A stretch of 64,000 bases of DNA from positions 39,302 to 103,301 of the forward strand of contig JAIVFJ010000220.1 in the NCBI GenBank assembly GCA_025765615.1. The letters are read 5' to 3'. Origin of the DNA: Zopfochytrium polystomum (Eukaryota > Chytridiomycota > Chytridiomycetes > Chytridiales > Chytridiaceae). The notes under the pieces are model-generated. The model was not told the DNA's origin, ran no database searches, and saw only the letters and a program-made list of their open reading frames with translations. Position 1 is the stretch's first letter. The number at the start of each line of letters is the position of its first letter. The translations under genes and the position numbers were made by a program. Below are positions 21,231 through 31,953 of this stretch, in pieces.

Positions 21231-22593
21231 ATGGATCTACAGATCCCCACACACAGGAAGCGGATCGTGGCAGCAGCTGGTGCTATGATGATCTTTGATG
21301 CAGTGGCATCATACTGGGAAACTCTTGTCGAGAGCTTTCTTACCAAAGTGCCGATGCGAACAGCTGGTCTACCTGGCGAAGTGTATGTTCAGAATATTCT
21401 GAGCAGTCCCAACCTGCGTCTTGTGCTTGAGATTGTGCGCATGCCCCGGTCTGTTTTCTTGCGGTTTGCACAGATCCTTATGAGCAAGTGCCGTCTCAAG
21501 GGCTCGCGGCAAGCTTCTGTGGAGCACAAGCTATTCGTGTTTCTGTACATTGTTGGAGGTGGCAAGTCAAGTCGTGATGCCCAGGAGACTTTCCAGCATT
21601 CTGGAGAGACAGTCCATCGATATTTCCATGAGGTTCTCCGATCGTGCAGAAGGTTTGCAATGCTTCCAATGGTTATTCAACCACCTTCTGAAGAGATCGA
21701 GTTCCCGCGAGAGAGGAAACGTGATCGGCGATTCTTCCCCTACTTTAAGGACTGTATTGGAGCAATTGATGGCACGCACATTCCTGCACACGTACCAACC
21801 ACTACACACGGCCCATTTCGAAATCGGAAGGGATTTTTGAGCCAGAATGTCCTGTTGGCATGTACACTGGACAGCTGCTTGTTTCAGTTTGTTTTCCCAG
21901 GGTACGAAGGAAGTGCTGCTGACACAACAGTGCTCCGGAAGGCGCGGGAATCCGCGTTGTTTCCGTCTGTGCCAGGTAAATTCTTTCTAGCAGATGCTGG
22001 CTATCCACTGTCAATGGATGCACTTGTTCCATATCGGGGTGTCCGCTACCACTTGAAGGAATGGGGATCAGCAAATGTCGAGTGAGTAGTTGCTTCATGT
22101 TGTACTTTCTTTATTAAGTCCGGTCTCTCGTAGACCAGATGATCCAAAGGAGCTTTTCAACCTTCGGCACTCGCAGCTACGGAATGCCATTGAGCGAGCT
22201 ATCGGCATACTGAAGGGCCGCTTTCGAATTTTGCAGTCGCCACCTCAGTACGATTTTGAGAAAGTCCAAGTTCCCTTGGTTACTGTTACGTGCACCCTAC
22301 ACAATTTCAACAATCAATCGGCTGAGAGAAGATGATGACAATATTGCAGAATATTTGGCCGAGTTCCGCGATCGTCAGGTGCAGGAGGAATTGCAACAAA
22401 AACGGAACCGACGTCGTGAGCAGCGTGCTCGTGAGGCAGCAGCCGCAAATGAGGAAGCTAGAACCGGTTATTTAGCCGGTACCGTGAGGCTGCTGAATTT
22501 CGGGACAAGCTCGCAGAGAAGATGTGGGAGGACTATCAAACACGTCGAAAAGGCCATCGTCTGATTGACAGACGGGAGCTGATGTCTCAATGA
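21231..22593 (+). CDS. PIF/Harbinger transposase (DDE_Tnp_4 / HARBI1-like)
   Basis: The start is taken at ATG 21,231; the open frame extends a little upstream without an ATG. The catalytic triad is visible: first Asp in GAIDGTHIP (near 21,765), second Asp in FLADAGYPL (near 21,990), Glu in RNAIERAIGILKGRF in exon 2. An intron with GTGAGT...TCGTAG ends (22,082-22,133, 52 bp) splices the frame cleanly between NVE and PDDPKELF. Upstream is the usual helical region (RFAQIL, HSGETVHRYFHEVL). After LHNFNN two single-base frame changes are needed to reach the expected C-terminal helix (FRDKLAEKMWEDYQTRRK, stop 22,591-22,593), so the copy may be inactive, or further introns may be present. The protein cuts and joins DNA at the TIRs, with the Myb-like partner. 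Confidence 0.85.
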
Positions 22594-22639
22594 AAACTCG
22601 GGTTTATTTGATATTTTTGGGCCATTGGGTGTCTAGACA

Positions 22640-23999
22640 CTAATTAGCTGACTGGTTGAGCTCGCTCAACAGCCATGTAAGGCGAATAGAATGGTGAATA
22701 TTGTTGAAGAGGCGGGCTTTACAAGCATCACCCATAAGTAAAATAGAACCGCTAAGAAGCAGATTTTGGTCAACAGTGGCTGGGTCCTCATCAGCAAGGG
22801 TATTGAGGCTTCGAACTGCCATGACGCACTCATCATTGTCGGACAAAGCGAAGGTCGGCACAACCGGCTTTTCCATTCCAAGTGCGGCAACAAGTGAAGA
22901 TATACCCGCCTTAATGCCGTCGTTGATCACGTTGCTCGCTCGAACAACTGCTGATCTCTCCCGCACACGGATCGACTGCTGTCTCCCCTGCTCATCTGGC
23001 TCGCCAACAAAAGTATCGCTTTTGCTTGATGTTTTGGGCTTAGCATTGGTATCGGGAGAGTCTTCACGTCTTGGTGTGTATTTACCTGTTGCTCTGGTTC
23101 CTGTAAATCTCCGTTAACGGTTGACAAAGGTGAAGCTAACACCAACCCAAATCATACCTCCAACTAGACCATCTACAGTGTCATAGAACGGGAACTTCAG
23201 CTTTTTGAAACGCCTGCGGTTTCTCCCTGCCTTTCCAGATAGTGTTACAGATAATCAACAGTAAGAGCAAGCAAGACTAGCTACCTTGATCCATTCCTCC
23301 CAAACGACTTTGGTGGGCTGGACCAACATCCTTTCACATCATCCCATCCCCAGCCGGATCCACCATCGCTACTTCGCAATTTTTTCAATGTATCGAAGTC
23401 TGATGTGATCTGAGTGTTGAGTCAAACAGGCTGGTAGGGCATTTTCACACTCAACCTACTCTGTTCCACTTGCTGATTAGCTGCTTCACAGACGCATTCT
23501 GCCCACTTCCCTTGTTGAACGACGATTGCACAATTGTCCACTCGGATTTCTTCAGGTTGTTGTCAGCAGTACGGTTTGGAAGCTGATTATACGCCTCTAC
23601 AAGGGCGGATTCAAGATCGAGAGTCCACTTGAAGCGATCAGACTTGCTGGCAACCCCACTTCCAGAACTGGAATCGCTGTTGGAGTCACTGTCGGAGCTG
23701 CTGCTGCACTCTTCACTGCTGCTGCTGAGGCTTTGGGAGCAATCTCTTGAGGCTGTGGTACTGCTTGCAGCTGATGATGTTCCAACTGATGAGGCCTCAG
23801 GGATCCCAACAGCTGCTCGCCCTCCATTTTCCTCGGCCTGCGCTGCCTTCAGTGGGTTGACTCGTAGGCGCTTTCGGGTGTGCGAGCTGCTGCTCTTCTT
23901 CTTTGACTTCTTTGACTTGGAGGGTTTGCCTGATTTGCCCATTTTTTGTCGAAGTCCAAACTTGCGGAAACGAAAAACAGGGGAGAGGCTGTTTTGCAT
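22640..23999 (-). CDS. Harbinger Myb/SANT-like DNA-binding protein, four exons
   Basis: Exon 1 (ATG 23,999, or the internal ATG at 23,942, down to 23,460) has a basic Ser/Lys N-terminus, an acidic-Ser stretch and a Myb/SANT-like domain (WTLDLESALVEAYNQL...QLISKWN). Proposed introns: 23,410-23,459, 23,231-23,284 and 23,101-23,157, all GT-AG. Exon 2 reads SDFDTLKKLRSS...SGWGWDD then VVWEEWIK, and exon 3 KFPFYDTVDGLVG, the 'SGFGWD ... VWDEYIK ... PFPYFEDL' pattern of PIF ORF1 proteins. Exon 4 ends LTWLLSELNQSAN. One base is out of frame inside exon 2 (after GWDDVKG), an indel or sequence error. In the family this protein binds the TIR region and carries the transposase into the nucleus. Confidence 0.75.
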
Positions 24000-24209
24000 T
24001 TTCACAGGTTTTCATAGTAGCGAAAACTTTTTTTTTCTTGGGTTTTTTGGCCACCAAACAGGCCGCACCACAAAAAAGGGAACAACAAAATTGCTTGTGG
24101 ACAGCCAAACACCCACCTCCACAAGTTTGGGAAACACATGTCAGTCAACTTTTTTCAATTAGTGAAAACAAAAATTCGTGAAAATCGGCTGGCGCCAAAC
24201 AGTCCCTTA

Positions 24210-24439
24210 TTCTCTTTCTTTTTTTCCGATAAATGCATATTCTCTTTCTTTTTCTCTCTCTGTTTTTCATTCTCTGTCTCTTTTTTCTTTCTCTCACTCT
24301 CTTTTCAGGTTCTTCGTATTCTTTTCCTTCTTCTATGTTGTTACTGGTTCCCTCAACGGGTAACCCGCCTGTCGTCGGAGTTGCCTTACCCCTGGCCTGA
24401 CTCCCTTCATCACTTCATCAGGGAGCTTCTCCTGAGCAA
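24210..24439. other. Pyrimidine-rich low-complexity stretch
   Basis: TCTCTTTCTTTTT-type repeats from 24,210 to 24,310, then sequence without recognisable coding. It joins Harbinger 1 to the Helitron remnant. Confidence 0.5.
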
Positions 24440-24987
24440 TGACTGCCCAACACACACAACTACAACAGCCTTATGGCGTTTGCATCTGTTGGTGCAAACA
24501 TCAAGAGCCACAGCCAAGGTGTTCCAGTCTGCACCATCACCAGACAGCTTCACCACAGCATCTCCAACTTTTGCTATGACCCCAGGATCACCCTAAGTTC
24601 TCTCAGATGTACATTTATGATTCTGCCCAGCAGTTTAATGCCAGAATGACAGTCGCTGATGGAGGATTTGGCTCCTTACACCCAATGCTGGAAATAGTGG
24701 AGATGCTGCAGACTGAATTGCTGGAGGTACGTTCTCTCTCTTCTGTTTGTGGTTCTTCAATGGTCTGATGTTGACTTCCTTTTTTTTCTTCTTTGCTCAT
24801 TCCCCACCACAGTTCAAACCATATGCCAGGCTTTATCAGACAGCTGGAGAGTGTCTGCATTGCAATCCATCAAAAAGGTTTTGCATCCAGTTTTGCTCAC
24901 CCTCTGCTCAGACTGGAGTCATTACCAGGACAACCTACAATGCTCCAACTGGCAATGGCATTGCTGCAATCCTGCCTTCAGACCCTG
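24440..24987 (+). pseudogene. Helitron Rep-helicase protein, N-terminal fragment
   Basis: Frames read YNSLMAFASVGANI, then TRQLHHSISNF, then (after a one-base shift near 24,594) KFSQMYIYDSAQQFNARM, matching the conserved YNS-FA-S-GA, QLYHRIG and FAQLYIYD blocks that precede the Rep domain in Helitron proteins. A GT-AG intron (24,727-24,812, 86 bp, pyrimidine-rich 3' end) joins TELLE to FKPYARLYQTAGE, and the second exon ends TTYNAPTGNGIAAILPSDP, the conserved 'YNxPT..E.AA' block. It is interrupted at 24,985-24,987 by the nested element. Confidence 0.82.
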
Positions 24988-25028
24988 GAAGATGCAGTAA
25001 TGCGGAAAAAACTCTTTATTGAGCGATT

Positions 25029-25920
25029 TCATGCCAAGTGAAACAGGGGCTTGTAACGAAGGTAAATTTGAGTGATGCAAGCGCAAGCAAAAAAACAATC
25101 AGGGTGCTTGCTCCTGTCACCTCGAAAACACTGAGCAAGAACACCAAAATCCTTCAGCCGCTTATTGACGGTCTCATGATGGGCCCCCATGCGTTGAAGG
25201 AGCTTGTTGTGGAAATCAAATTCTTTGTTGCAATCGGGGTTGTCGATGGGGGTCCAGAAGCGACCATTCCCGACCTCCTCACGGTACCCCTTATCGCCAG
25301 CAACGCACTCATCCAGTGCCAACCTGGGCAAAAGAGAGTGGCGAGCCAGCTTCAGGTCTGGCCAGTCGCCACAAGGAACTCCGCCACCAATGTGGACAAT
25401 TTTTGAGACACCAAATGCAGTAGCAACTTCATAACGGATGCCGGCACGTTTGAATTTGTGGCTGAAATCGCTCTTGCTGATGGGTCGACGCTCCCAAACC
25501 TTGCAGTTGCTTCCGTCTACATAGCAGGTCGGGCCCCACATGTTCCAGTCATCCCATCGGTCCTCGAGATGGATCTTTGAGTCAGGTCAAACAAAATGGT
25601 TTCTTCAAAATTGCAAGGAACTGGCCATACCACATCCATAGTTGCGATCAGTTTCACAACAATTGAGACCCAGCGGTGGTAAGTCTTTTCCGTCGTACCA
25701 AAGTACCAGCTGCAACTGATTCTGTACGGTAGACTTTCAGGTGGTATAGAGCCCACAAGAGGTGAAAGTGCCGAATTCCGTTTTCAATGCACCGAACCCA
25801 AATGTCGACACAGACGTTCAACGTGGCACTGAAGTGCGATTTGAACTTTTGCTCCCAGGTGGGTGTGTCTGCACCCTCAGCTGGAGATTTCATTATGGCA
25901 GAGGCGAGAGTGATAAACAC
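25029..25920 (-). pseudogene. DDE transposase of nested element 2
   Basis: The C-terminal frame (25,541-25,029, 170 residues) carries a full DDE_Tnp_4-like core: Asp in CYVDGSNCKVWERRP, Asp in CVAGDKGYREE, Glu in HHETVNKRLKDFG, with GGVPCGDWPDLKLARH between. The N-terminal part is spread over two frames: HFHLLWALYHLKVYRT and then YFGTTEKTYHRWVSIVVKLI, the usual helix-turn-helix-like region before the core. At least two frame changes or introns lie between 25,541 and 25,760. The core resembles transposases common in oomycete, algal and fungal genomes more than the HARBI1-like one in element 1. Confidence 0.8.
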
Positions 25921-25965
25921 CTGAATGTTGTTGACGCAATTGTGTTTTCATTGATTTGAGCTGAC

Positions 25966-26930
25966 ATGCTGCTTCGAGGTGACGAGCAAACGGTCATGCT
26001 GTCCACTGCCACGCTCAAATATGAGACACGTGTTTGCCAAGAAGAGTGGATAAAACCGCGTAACACCACACTGTACTCAGCCTTTTCAGCTTGTTTGGCG
26101 TTGGCAAACGTGGATTTGCCGCATCTTCACATTTGCTCAACCGTAGGTGCAAGATCGTGGACAGGGCTTCCAACAGAAAAATTCATAGCACCTGCAGGAA
26201 TACTGTAAGTGCATTTGCCCGCTCTGTTGCTTTTCCTTTCTACAATCTTGTTTGGCTGAACACTCTGGTTCGTGATCAGCGTCTCACCCTTTCTCTCGCT
26301 TTAAAAGGCACCAAGGGTCGTTTGATCAACACTACCCCTCGACTGCTCACACCAACTCCTGCCCTTCGGCAAGCAGTCGGGAAAGAAAACGTTCCCCATC
26401 CACCCAGTAAGCGAAGCTGCGTCGATGAACGATCACCATCAGTCGAGTCGGACGAATCAGTGGTTGAGGTTCCCAGTTTCGCAGATCTCTGCCAGATCGG
26501 ATCCTACTCAACAGACAACAATGAGCGCCGCCTTGTTGTCCTGATCAGTCGGCTGTTTGACTACGATTGCAATGTTGAGGTCGTACGAGGGACACACCTT
26601 CGTGTTCGTTTCCAGCCAAAGGCCAATGACGCAAAGTATTGGATCGACCCATTTGTGGCCCCAGAAGACCTGCTGTCCCATCCCGAGTCCCAAATGCTCC
26701 TCCGGATGTTCCCGCCGATCGACCAAGAGCAGGCTGTGAAGAGCTTCACGTTCCGTGTGAAGTTGCCAGAGCCGGTCAGTGATGGAATTGTAAGCAAAAG
26801 AGGGGTGCAAAAGTCTGCAAAGCGGGCTGATGGCACAGTACTGAAAATTAGTTGTGCTATGGTAGTGACATTGAAAGCGCAAGAGGCCGTGGGGAGCTCT
26901 GTTGGTGACAACGCTTGGGTGATAGAGTGA
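25966..26930 (+). CDS. Unrecognised second protein of nested element 2
   Basis: Convergent with the transposase and inside the same TIRs. An intron with GTAAGT...GATCAG ends (26,205-26,279) joins RNT to RLTLSLALKG; the preceding exon begins near a CCTTTTCAG acceptor-like site at 26,083-26,091 or further upstream (an ATG is at 25,966 in another frame). The long 3' exon encodes a Pro/Ser-rich stretch, then SFADLCQIGSYSTDNNERR, a compact region with RLFDYDCNVEVVRGTHLRVRF and YWIDPFVAPEDLLSHPESQ, and ends DNAWVIE. It has no Myb/SANT, zinc or nuclease motif that I recognise. By position it is the accessory protein of the element, but its function is unknown. Confidence 0.55.
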
Positions 26931-26969
26931 ATTGGTCGTTTAATAAATTGAACAGTTTACCGCATCTTC

Positions 26970-28535
26970 CTGAAGTGGAGGAAGGTGCATATCAAAGCAT
27001 TGTTGTACGGGGGCGGGATGGCAAATTGGTTCACATTACTCCTGAACATCCCTGCTACCTTCCACTGGCCTACACTTTGATCTTTCCCTGTGGTGACCAA
27101 GGCTGGATGCTTGGCATTGCAAAAAAAAAAAGTGCGCTGTGGACTGGACAGGATCAGGAAAGGACAGGACAGGATATGGATAGGACTGGACAGAATCTGA
27201 ATGGGACTGGATCAGAGGATGGACTTGGTGCTCACACACCTGGCAGTGACAACAATGGTGACTCTGATGATGACGTTCCAGAGGATGCTTATGGTGGTGC
27301 AGCTGATAATCCAGATCTTGAGGAGGATTTTGATTTGGGGACAGATGGTGACAATGCCAGCGGCAATGGTGGTGAGCGAAGGGTTAGGAGGCAGACCACA
27401 AGCAACATGCTTCCTGGGCAGAGTGCTGTTGACAGGCCTGGCTTGGTGTCGTGTGTGTTCAACCTGAAGCTAAAGAGCCTGCTGGAGGATTTGAAAACCT
27501 GCTTTGGCAAGCAGGTTGCAGTGGTTTGGGTGGTTGAGTTTCAAAAGTGTGGCTTGCCCCATACCCACATCACCTCCTGGCTCGACCCCAGCCACACACC
27601 CCAGACCCCAGACGACTATGATTGATTTGTGAGTGCAGAGCTGCCTGACCCTCAGGAGGATCCAGAGCTTTACAGGATTGTCAAGGAGACCATGATTCAC
27701 TCTTGCTCAGACTGTTGCAAACCTGCTGGTGCAACCAAGTGCACAAAGGGGTTTCCCAAGCTGTGGGTCAATCAGAAAGCGGTGTCTCCTGAAGGTGGCG
27801 TCAAGTACTGGGGCAGAAATAAATGGATGGCACTTCACCCTCCCATGTGGGTTTGAAGTGGACAACCGGTGGGTATTCAACAGGTATCTGTCCAGAAGTA
27901 CCAGGTGCAGATCAGTGCGGAAATTTGCGCCACCATGAGGGCCATCAAATACCTCATGAAATAGTTGCACAAGGGCCATGACATGGCAAGGGTGACAGTG
28001 GGCTCTGGAGAGGTGGCTGTCAGCTTGGATGAGATCAATGAGTTCCTTGACGCCTGCTACATGTCTGCTCAGGAGGCCTGCTGGAGGGTCTTCCAGTTCC
28101 ACATGCAAGGCCAGATCCCCTCAGTCATGAGGTTGGTTGTGCAACTCCCTGATCAGCAAGCCAGTATACTCTGATGAGGATGCTGACCTTGAGGAAGTCG
28201 CTGCCCTTCAGAGAGACTCCAAGCTTCTTGCTTTCTTCAGACTGAATAGCGTGATGAAGATGCAAAGAGGCTGTTGTACTTTGAAGTTCCTGAGCACTAC
28301 ATGTGGAACCAGAGGCAGGCGAGGTGGACAAAGCGTCAGACGCAGCAGGCTGCAGCAACATTTGGCAGGATGTATGCAGCAAGCCCTCGGAACTCTGAGA
28401 GATATTTCCTCTGCGTTCTTCTGGCCAACATCTGAGGCCTACCTCTTTTGAGCACCTCCAGACTGTGGAAGGAACCACCTTTGGAATGTTTCAGGAAGCC
28501 TGTGTGCAACATGGGTTACTTGCATCTCTACAATT
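26970..28535 (+). pseudogene. Helitron Rep domain fragment with stop at a catalytic Tyr
   Basis: Reads HPCYLPLAYTLIFPCGDQGW, an acidic low-complexity linker of ~90 residues in place of the usual ~200-residue block, then MLPGQSAVDRPGLV and VVEFQKCGLPHTHI. HTH (His codons 27,560-27,562 and 27,566-27,568) is the HUH motif of the Rep nuclease. Further on, ICATMRAIKYLMK is followed by TAG (27,962-27,964) exactly where the family has the second catalytic Tyr of the YxxxY pair. The frame continues with HKGHDMARV, EACWRVFQFHMQGQIPSV, YFEVPEHYMWNQRQ and TSFEHLQTVEGTTFG, with several frameshifts. Dead copy. Confidence 0.85.
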
Positions 28536-30025
28536 ATTTCAAGCATGAGATGGTCCCTGGGTTAGCGTGCAGCTCAGCTGGAGCATGGGAGTCAGACACA
28601 GATTTTACATATGCACTGTTTTGATTTGAGAAGCAAGAATCCACAACTTTGCCGCCCTGAAAGCTGATTGTCTGTACTTCCAAGAGAATGTATGTCCTTT
28701 GCTCTCCAAATAGAGTTTGGATCCACTGGTTTCCATAAACTGTTGTGTCCATGCCACAGCTTTCTTTGTTTGTATTAAATGTCTCATACATGGAGGGTGA
28801 AAGTAGTCTGTTTGGCAATCAATGAGATGCAATAACTTGAAGTCTTCAGAAACCTACATTTCCTGCACAAGAGAGGTGAAAACAACGAGCTCCATAGTGT
28901 CTTTCACTTCATCCAGCTGATGCAGAGGTGCACTCGTAAACTTGAGGAATGTTCCAGTGGTCGTATGTGGGTTCATCCACAGCAGTGAGCTGAGATAGCT
29001 GACTGTTCACTCCTAGCTTCATGGTGTTACCCCCCATAAATTGGAGCACTTCCTCGACAGAAAGCCACACACCAATGAAATAGTGATTATTGGATGAATC
29101 AACATTTTCAGCTTCCCCAAAGGGTAGCAAGTTGAAGCAGTACTTCCACACAGACCAATCAAGTCCCTCAGACTGAAAGAATTCATGAGTTTTACAACAA
29201 CATCAAGGAGGGCCATGCTGATTGCGAAAGCAAACATTAGTTCCAAAAGCAAAAAAAAAGTGAACTTGCACAAACTCACCTGCTTTTTCCTTTCTGGTAC
29301 TCCAAGACTTGACCCCAAAGAACAGGATACGCTCTATCAAACAAATCGCCAGCTTGTCAAATTAATGGGCAAACTCTGCCACAGAGTCCAGCACCAACGT
29401 AGCTTGCAAGTTGAGCTGGCAACAATGACAGCGATTTTGCCACTTTTGTAAAGTCTGATATGTGTGTGAGTTTGCCTCCGAACCCTGCAGCATGGCCATC
29501 AGTGACACGCTGTTGGATGGTTTCAGTGGCAGCGGGAAGATCTGCAGTGTGGTGGCGTCCATCGTGCTGCTATTTGGTGGCGGTGGTAGGGGAGACGATG
29601 ATGGTACCATCGCAGCAGTAGCATTCAGGCTCGCTGTCCTGGCAATCAGCGACGTGATGTTGAATGGCATCAGCAGTGGTAGGGAGATCTGCAGCATGGC
29701 AGTGTCCATCGTGCTCTCTGGGGCTGAGTGCTGCTATTTAATGGCTGTGCGATCTGGGTTACCTGACATGTCTGCTAATGCCATTTCTCAACTTTTTTTT
29801 TTTGTTTTTTTTTTTGGTTTTTTTTTTTTTGGTTTTTTTTTTGGAATGGTCGTTGATGAGTTCCATGGTGTGGAACGTCGTTAACAACCACCCCAAAAAA
29901 GGAAAAAATTAAAGCAAGAACAAAAAACGCAAATTCAAATAAAGTACAACAAATTAAATAAAATATAATGAAAAAATCCCCTTAAAATACAGACAGACAG
30001 AGCAACCTCAGGTCAGTCCACAATG
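28536..30025. other. Unassigned, with T/G low-complexity tract
   Basis: Minus-strand frames at 28,534-28,832 and 28,909-29,318 are open but show no domain I can name. 29,791-29,843 is an almost pure T tract broken by GG and G. No RNA gene is seen. Confidence 0.45.
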
Positions 30026-30297
30026 GCGCGATCGCAAGAGGGATCGCTAGTTGCAATTGCAGAAGCAATCGCTGAAGCGGCGGCAGAAGCAATCGCTCGC
30101 TAGTTGCAACTGCAGAAGTGATCGCTGGAATGATTGCAAAAAACAGGGTGCAATTGCACAAGCGATCGCAAAAAATGATCACTGGTGCTATTGCTGGAGC
30201 GATCACTAGTTGCGATCGCAGAAGGAGCGATTGCAAAACACAATCGCTTGAGCTATCACAGGGGCGATTGCAGGAGCAATCGCAGAAAACGATCTCT
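30026..30297. repeat. Cluster of degenerate GCGATCGC palindromic octamers
   Basis: About sixteen copies of GCGATCGC or one-base variants (GCAATCGC, GCGATTGC, GCAATTGC, GGATCGCT) lie within 270 bp, spaced 8-20 bp, separated by AGAAG, AGTTG and similar words. It is a minisatellite-like cluster without coding function. Confidence 0.75.
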
Positions 30298-31394
30298 TAA
30301 CTGATCAAAATGACGAACTTGCTCTCTGACCCTCTCAGCGCGTTGCAAGGAATGAGAATCTGCAACAATGAATCTTCTGACCTTCTGCAAGTCAAAAGCC
30401 ACAGCTGTTGACTCCAAAGATCCTCATTCTTCTGAAAACAGTATAAATGGAAATGATTATTTGCGACGACTTTTCCTTTTCAACCCACTTATATCCCTCA
30501 GTCATGTGTTTCTGCCAAACCAGGTAGTCAATCAGCTGGCAAAGAATCATCCAAAGATACAAATGTGGTCAAAACTCTAACAACTTCTTGTGTGAGTTGA
30601 TAAATTTCCATTTGTAACCTTTTGCGAACCTAATTTGCAAACAACAATTTCTCTTGCAAGTGAAAGGCAAAACATTCAGTTCAAGTCCCAAAAGCAGAAG
30701 GGAGTACTCTGCCTCCGTGAGTTGTTTGCACACCTTTTTTTCCTAGTAACACAATAGTGGAATGATTTAAAATCAACTGCCAGACAATGTGACTTTCTAT
30801 TCGTTGATTACTGAACTTGGTGGCCAGAACTGCCTTCCATCTATGGAACTGCTGGGGCAACAAAAGTGCAGTTGCTCAGGTGGGTGGTATGCCTGGACTG
30901 ATGTGTTCTTGTCTCACAAAGTGGTTTGTTGTTCAGGCCTATCAGTCTTCAAATCAAGCAGAGGAAGTAAACCCAAAGCAATCAAAGGAAAAGTCCAAGT
31001 CTACTTCTGCAAGCAGGGTAAGAAGCGGTGCTGTCCAAATGTATCTAACTTTTGCAGTTGGTGAAAGCCGCAGAGCCAGTGCCAAAGTGGTCACTGCTTT
31101 TCCAAGAGTGTTTTGCATCTGCGAGCCATATGGGGAAGAGGACCCAGATGATGACAGGATCCCACAGTCTCAGCTCCAGCTTGATGAATCTCTGACTGTG
31201 GATAAGGATATGGATGTTGATGAATATTCTGAGGCAAGTTACTGGTGCCTGTGCTCATGGCAAGTTAATGCAAGACTGTGCTGCATCAAGAATGTGCAGG
31301 GTCAAAGGGTGTGGTTGGCAAAGAACCTGGAAAAAGGGGTGTCGCTAAATGCACAAATGATGAATACTGAGTATGCAGCTTCACAGAAACCAGG
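30298..31394. other. Unassigned, possibly 5' part of the copia element
   Basis: A 195-codon plus-strand frame (30,817-31,404) precedes the copia protease region. It has a Lys/Ser-rich stretch and an acidic stretch but no zinc knuckle or capsid signature that I can recognise, so Gag identity is only suggested by position. Confidence 0.35.
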
Positions 31395-31953
31395 TTGGAA
31401 GTGAAAAGGAAAGGCAAGGCTTCAACAGTCTTCTGGACCCTGAAGAAGTACGTTGATTTCATTTGTCACTCTCTGTGCACCCTTCAAGGCAACTTCTTTG
31501 TGAACACTGCAACAGTGAGCACATCACACACAGGCATAGCCTCTCTTCCATACATGATCGATTCTGGAGCTGTACTCACAATGATCCCACAACGGGAACA
31601 ATTCACTGAGTACCAACGCTTTGAAACCAAACACCATGCCTGCCTAGCAGATGACCATGAATGCCGCATCAAAGGAATTGGATCTGTCACTCTCACTTTT
31701 CCTGGTTTTGATGTGGTGCTCCGCAATGTGCTTCATGTCCCATCACTCAAGGAACCACTCCTCTCTGTGTTGCATGTCCTCCAAGACCCAACTGCTGGGA
31801 TGCTATTCACTCAAGATTCTGTCTTTCTTCTTGATCTTGCTACACTCGCATCACAACACGGCATCAAGATTGGCGAACGATGTGACAGCCTTTACTATCT
31901 CATCCCAGTCCAGCACCCAACTGCGCAGAGAAAAATTTCAGTTGAGCCCATTG
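31395..31953 (+). pseudogene. Ty1/copia Pol fragment: protease and start of GAG-pre-integrase region
   Basis: The frame contains the aspartic protease motif MIDSGAVLTM, then IKGIGSVTLTFPGFDVVLRNVLHVPSLKEPLLSV, which is the standard copia 'G.G.v.l....L.nVLyVPsl..NLLSV' block, and CDSLYYLIP, the 'r..gLY.L' block. It is interrupted at 31,949-31,953 (CATTG) by LTR 1. The same frame resumes after the LTR and one duplicated CATTG, confirming that the LTR was inserted into the copia. No matching RT or RNase H segment of this copia is in the window. Confidence 0.85.

Larger units (their letters stand above)
20864..24206 (+). mobile_element. PIF/Harbinger DNA transposon 1, both ends present
   Basis: The ends are imperfect inverted repeats: left GGGCCTGTTTGGCTGC, right (reverse complement) GGGACTGTTTGGCGCC, both followed by TTTTCAC within ~30 bp. 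The element is flanked by TTA on both sides (20,861-20,863 and 24,207-24,209), the TWA-type 3-bp duplication of PIF/Harbinger. The 3,343-bp element carries two convergent genes, a DDE transposase on plus and a Myb/SANT-like protein on minus, the two-gene plan of autonomous members of this superfamily. Confidence 0.92.
24988..26969 (-). mobile_element. Harbinger-like DNA transposon 2, nested in the Helitron
   Basis: 1,982 bp with 13-bp ends GAAGATGCAGTAA (left) and GAAGATGCGGTAA (right, reverse complement), flanked by CTG at 24,985-24,987 and 26,970-26,972. CTG fits the CWG target preference known for some Harbinger groups. It encodes a DDE transposase on minus and an unrecognised spliced protein on plus. 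Confidence 0.85.
24440..28535 (+). mobile_element. Helitron remnant, split by a nested Harbinger-like element
   Basis: Helitron Rep/helicase N-terminal motifs are seen on both sides of 24,988-26,969. Removing that insert and one copy of the CTG duplication restores the frame exactly (AAILPSDP then EVEEGAYQSIVVRG). The helicase domain itself is not seen before homology ends near 28,530, and no Helitron termini (5' TC, 3' hairpin-CTRR) were identified, so this is an internal fragment. Confidence 0.85.

Noticed and set aside
29791..29843. T/G tract as a Helitron or LINE terminus
   Set aside because: Low complexity only; no CTRR end, hairpin or target duplication adjoins it.
30026..30297. GCGATCGC cluster as cyanobacterial HIP1 DNA or contamination
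   Set aside because: It is surrounded by eukaryotic transposons, is clustered and degenerate, and no bacterial gene is nearby.
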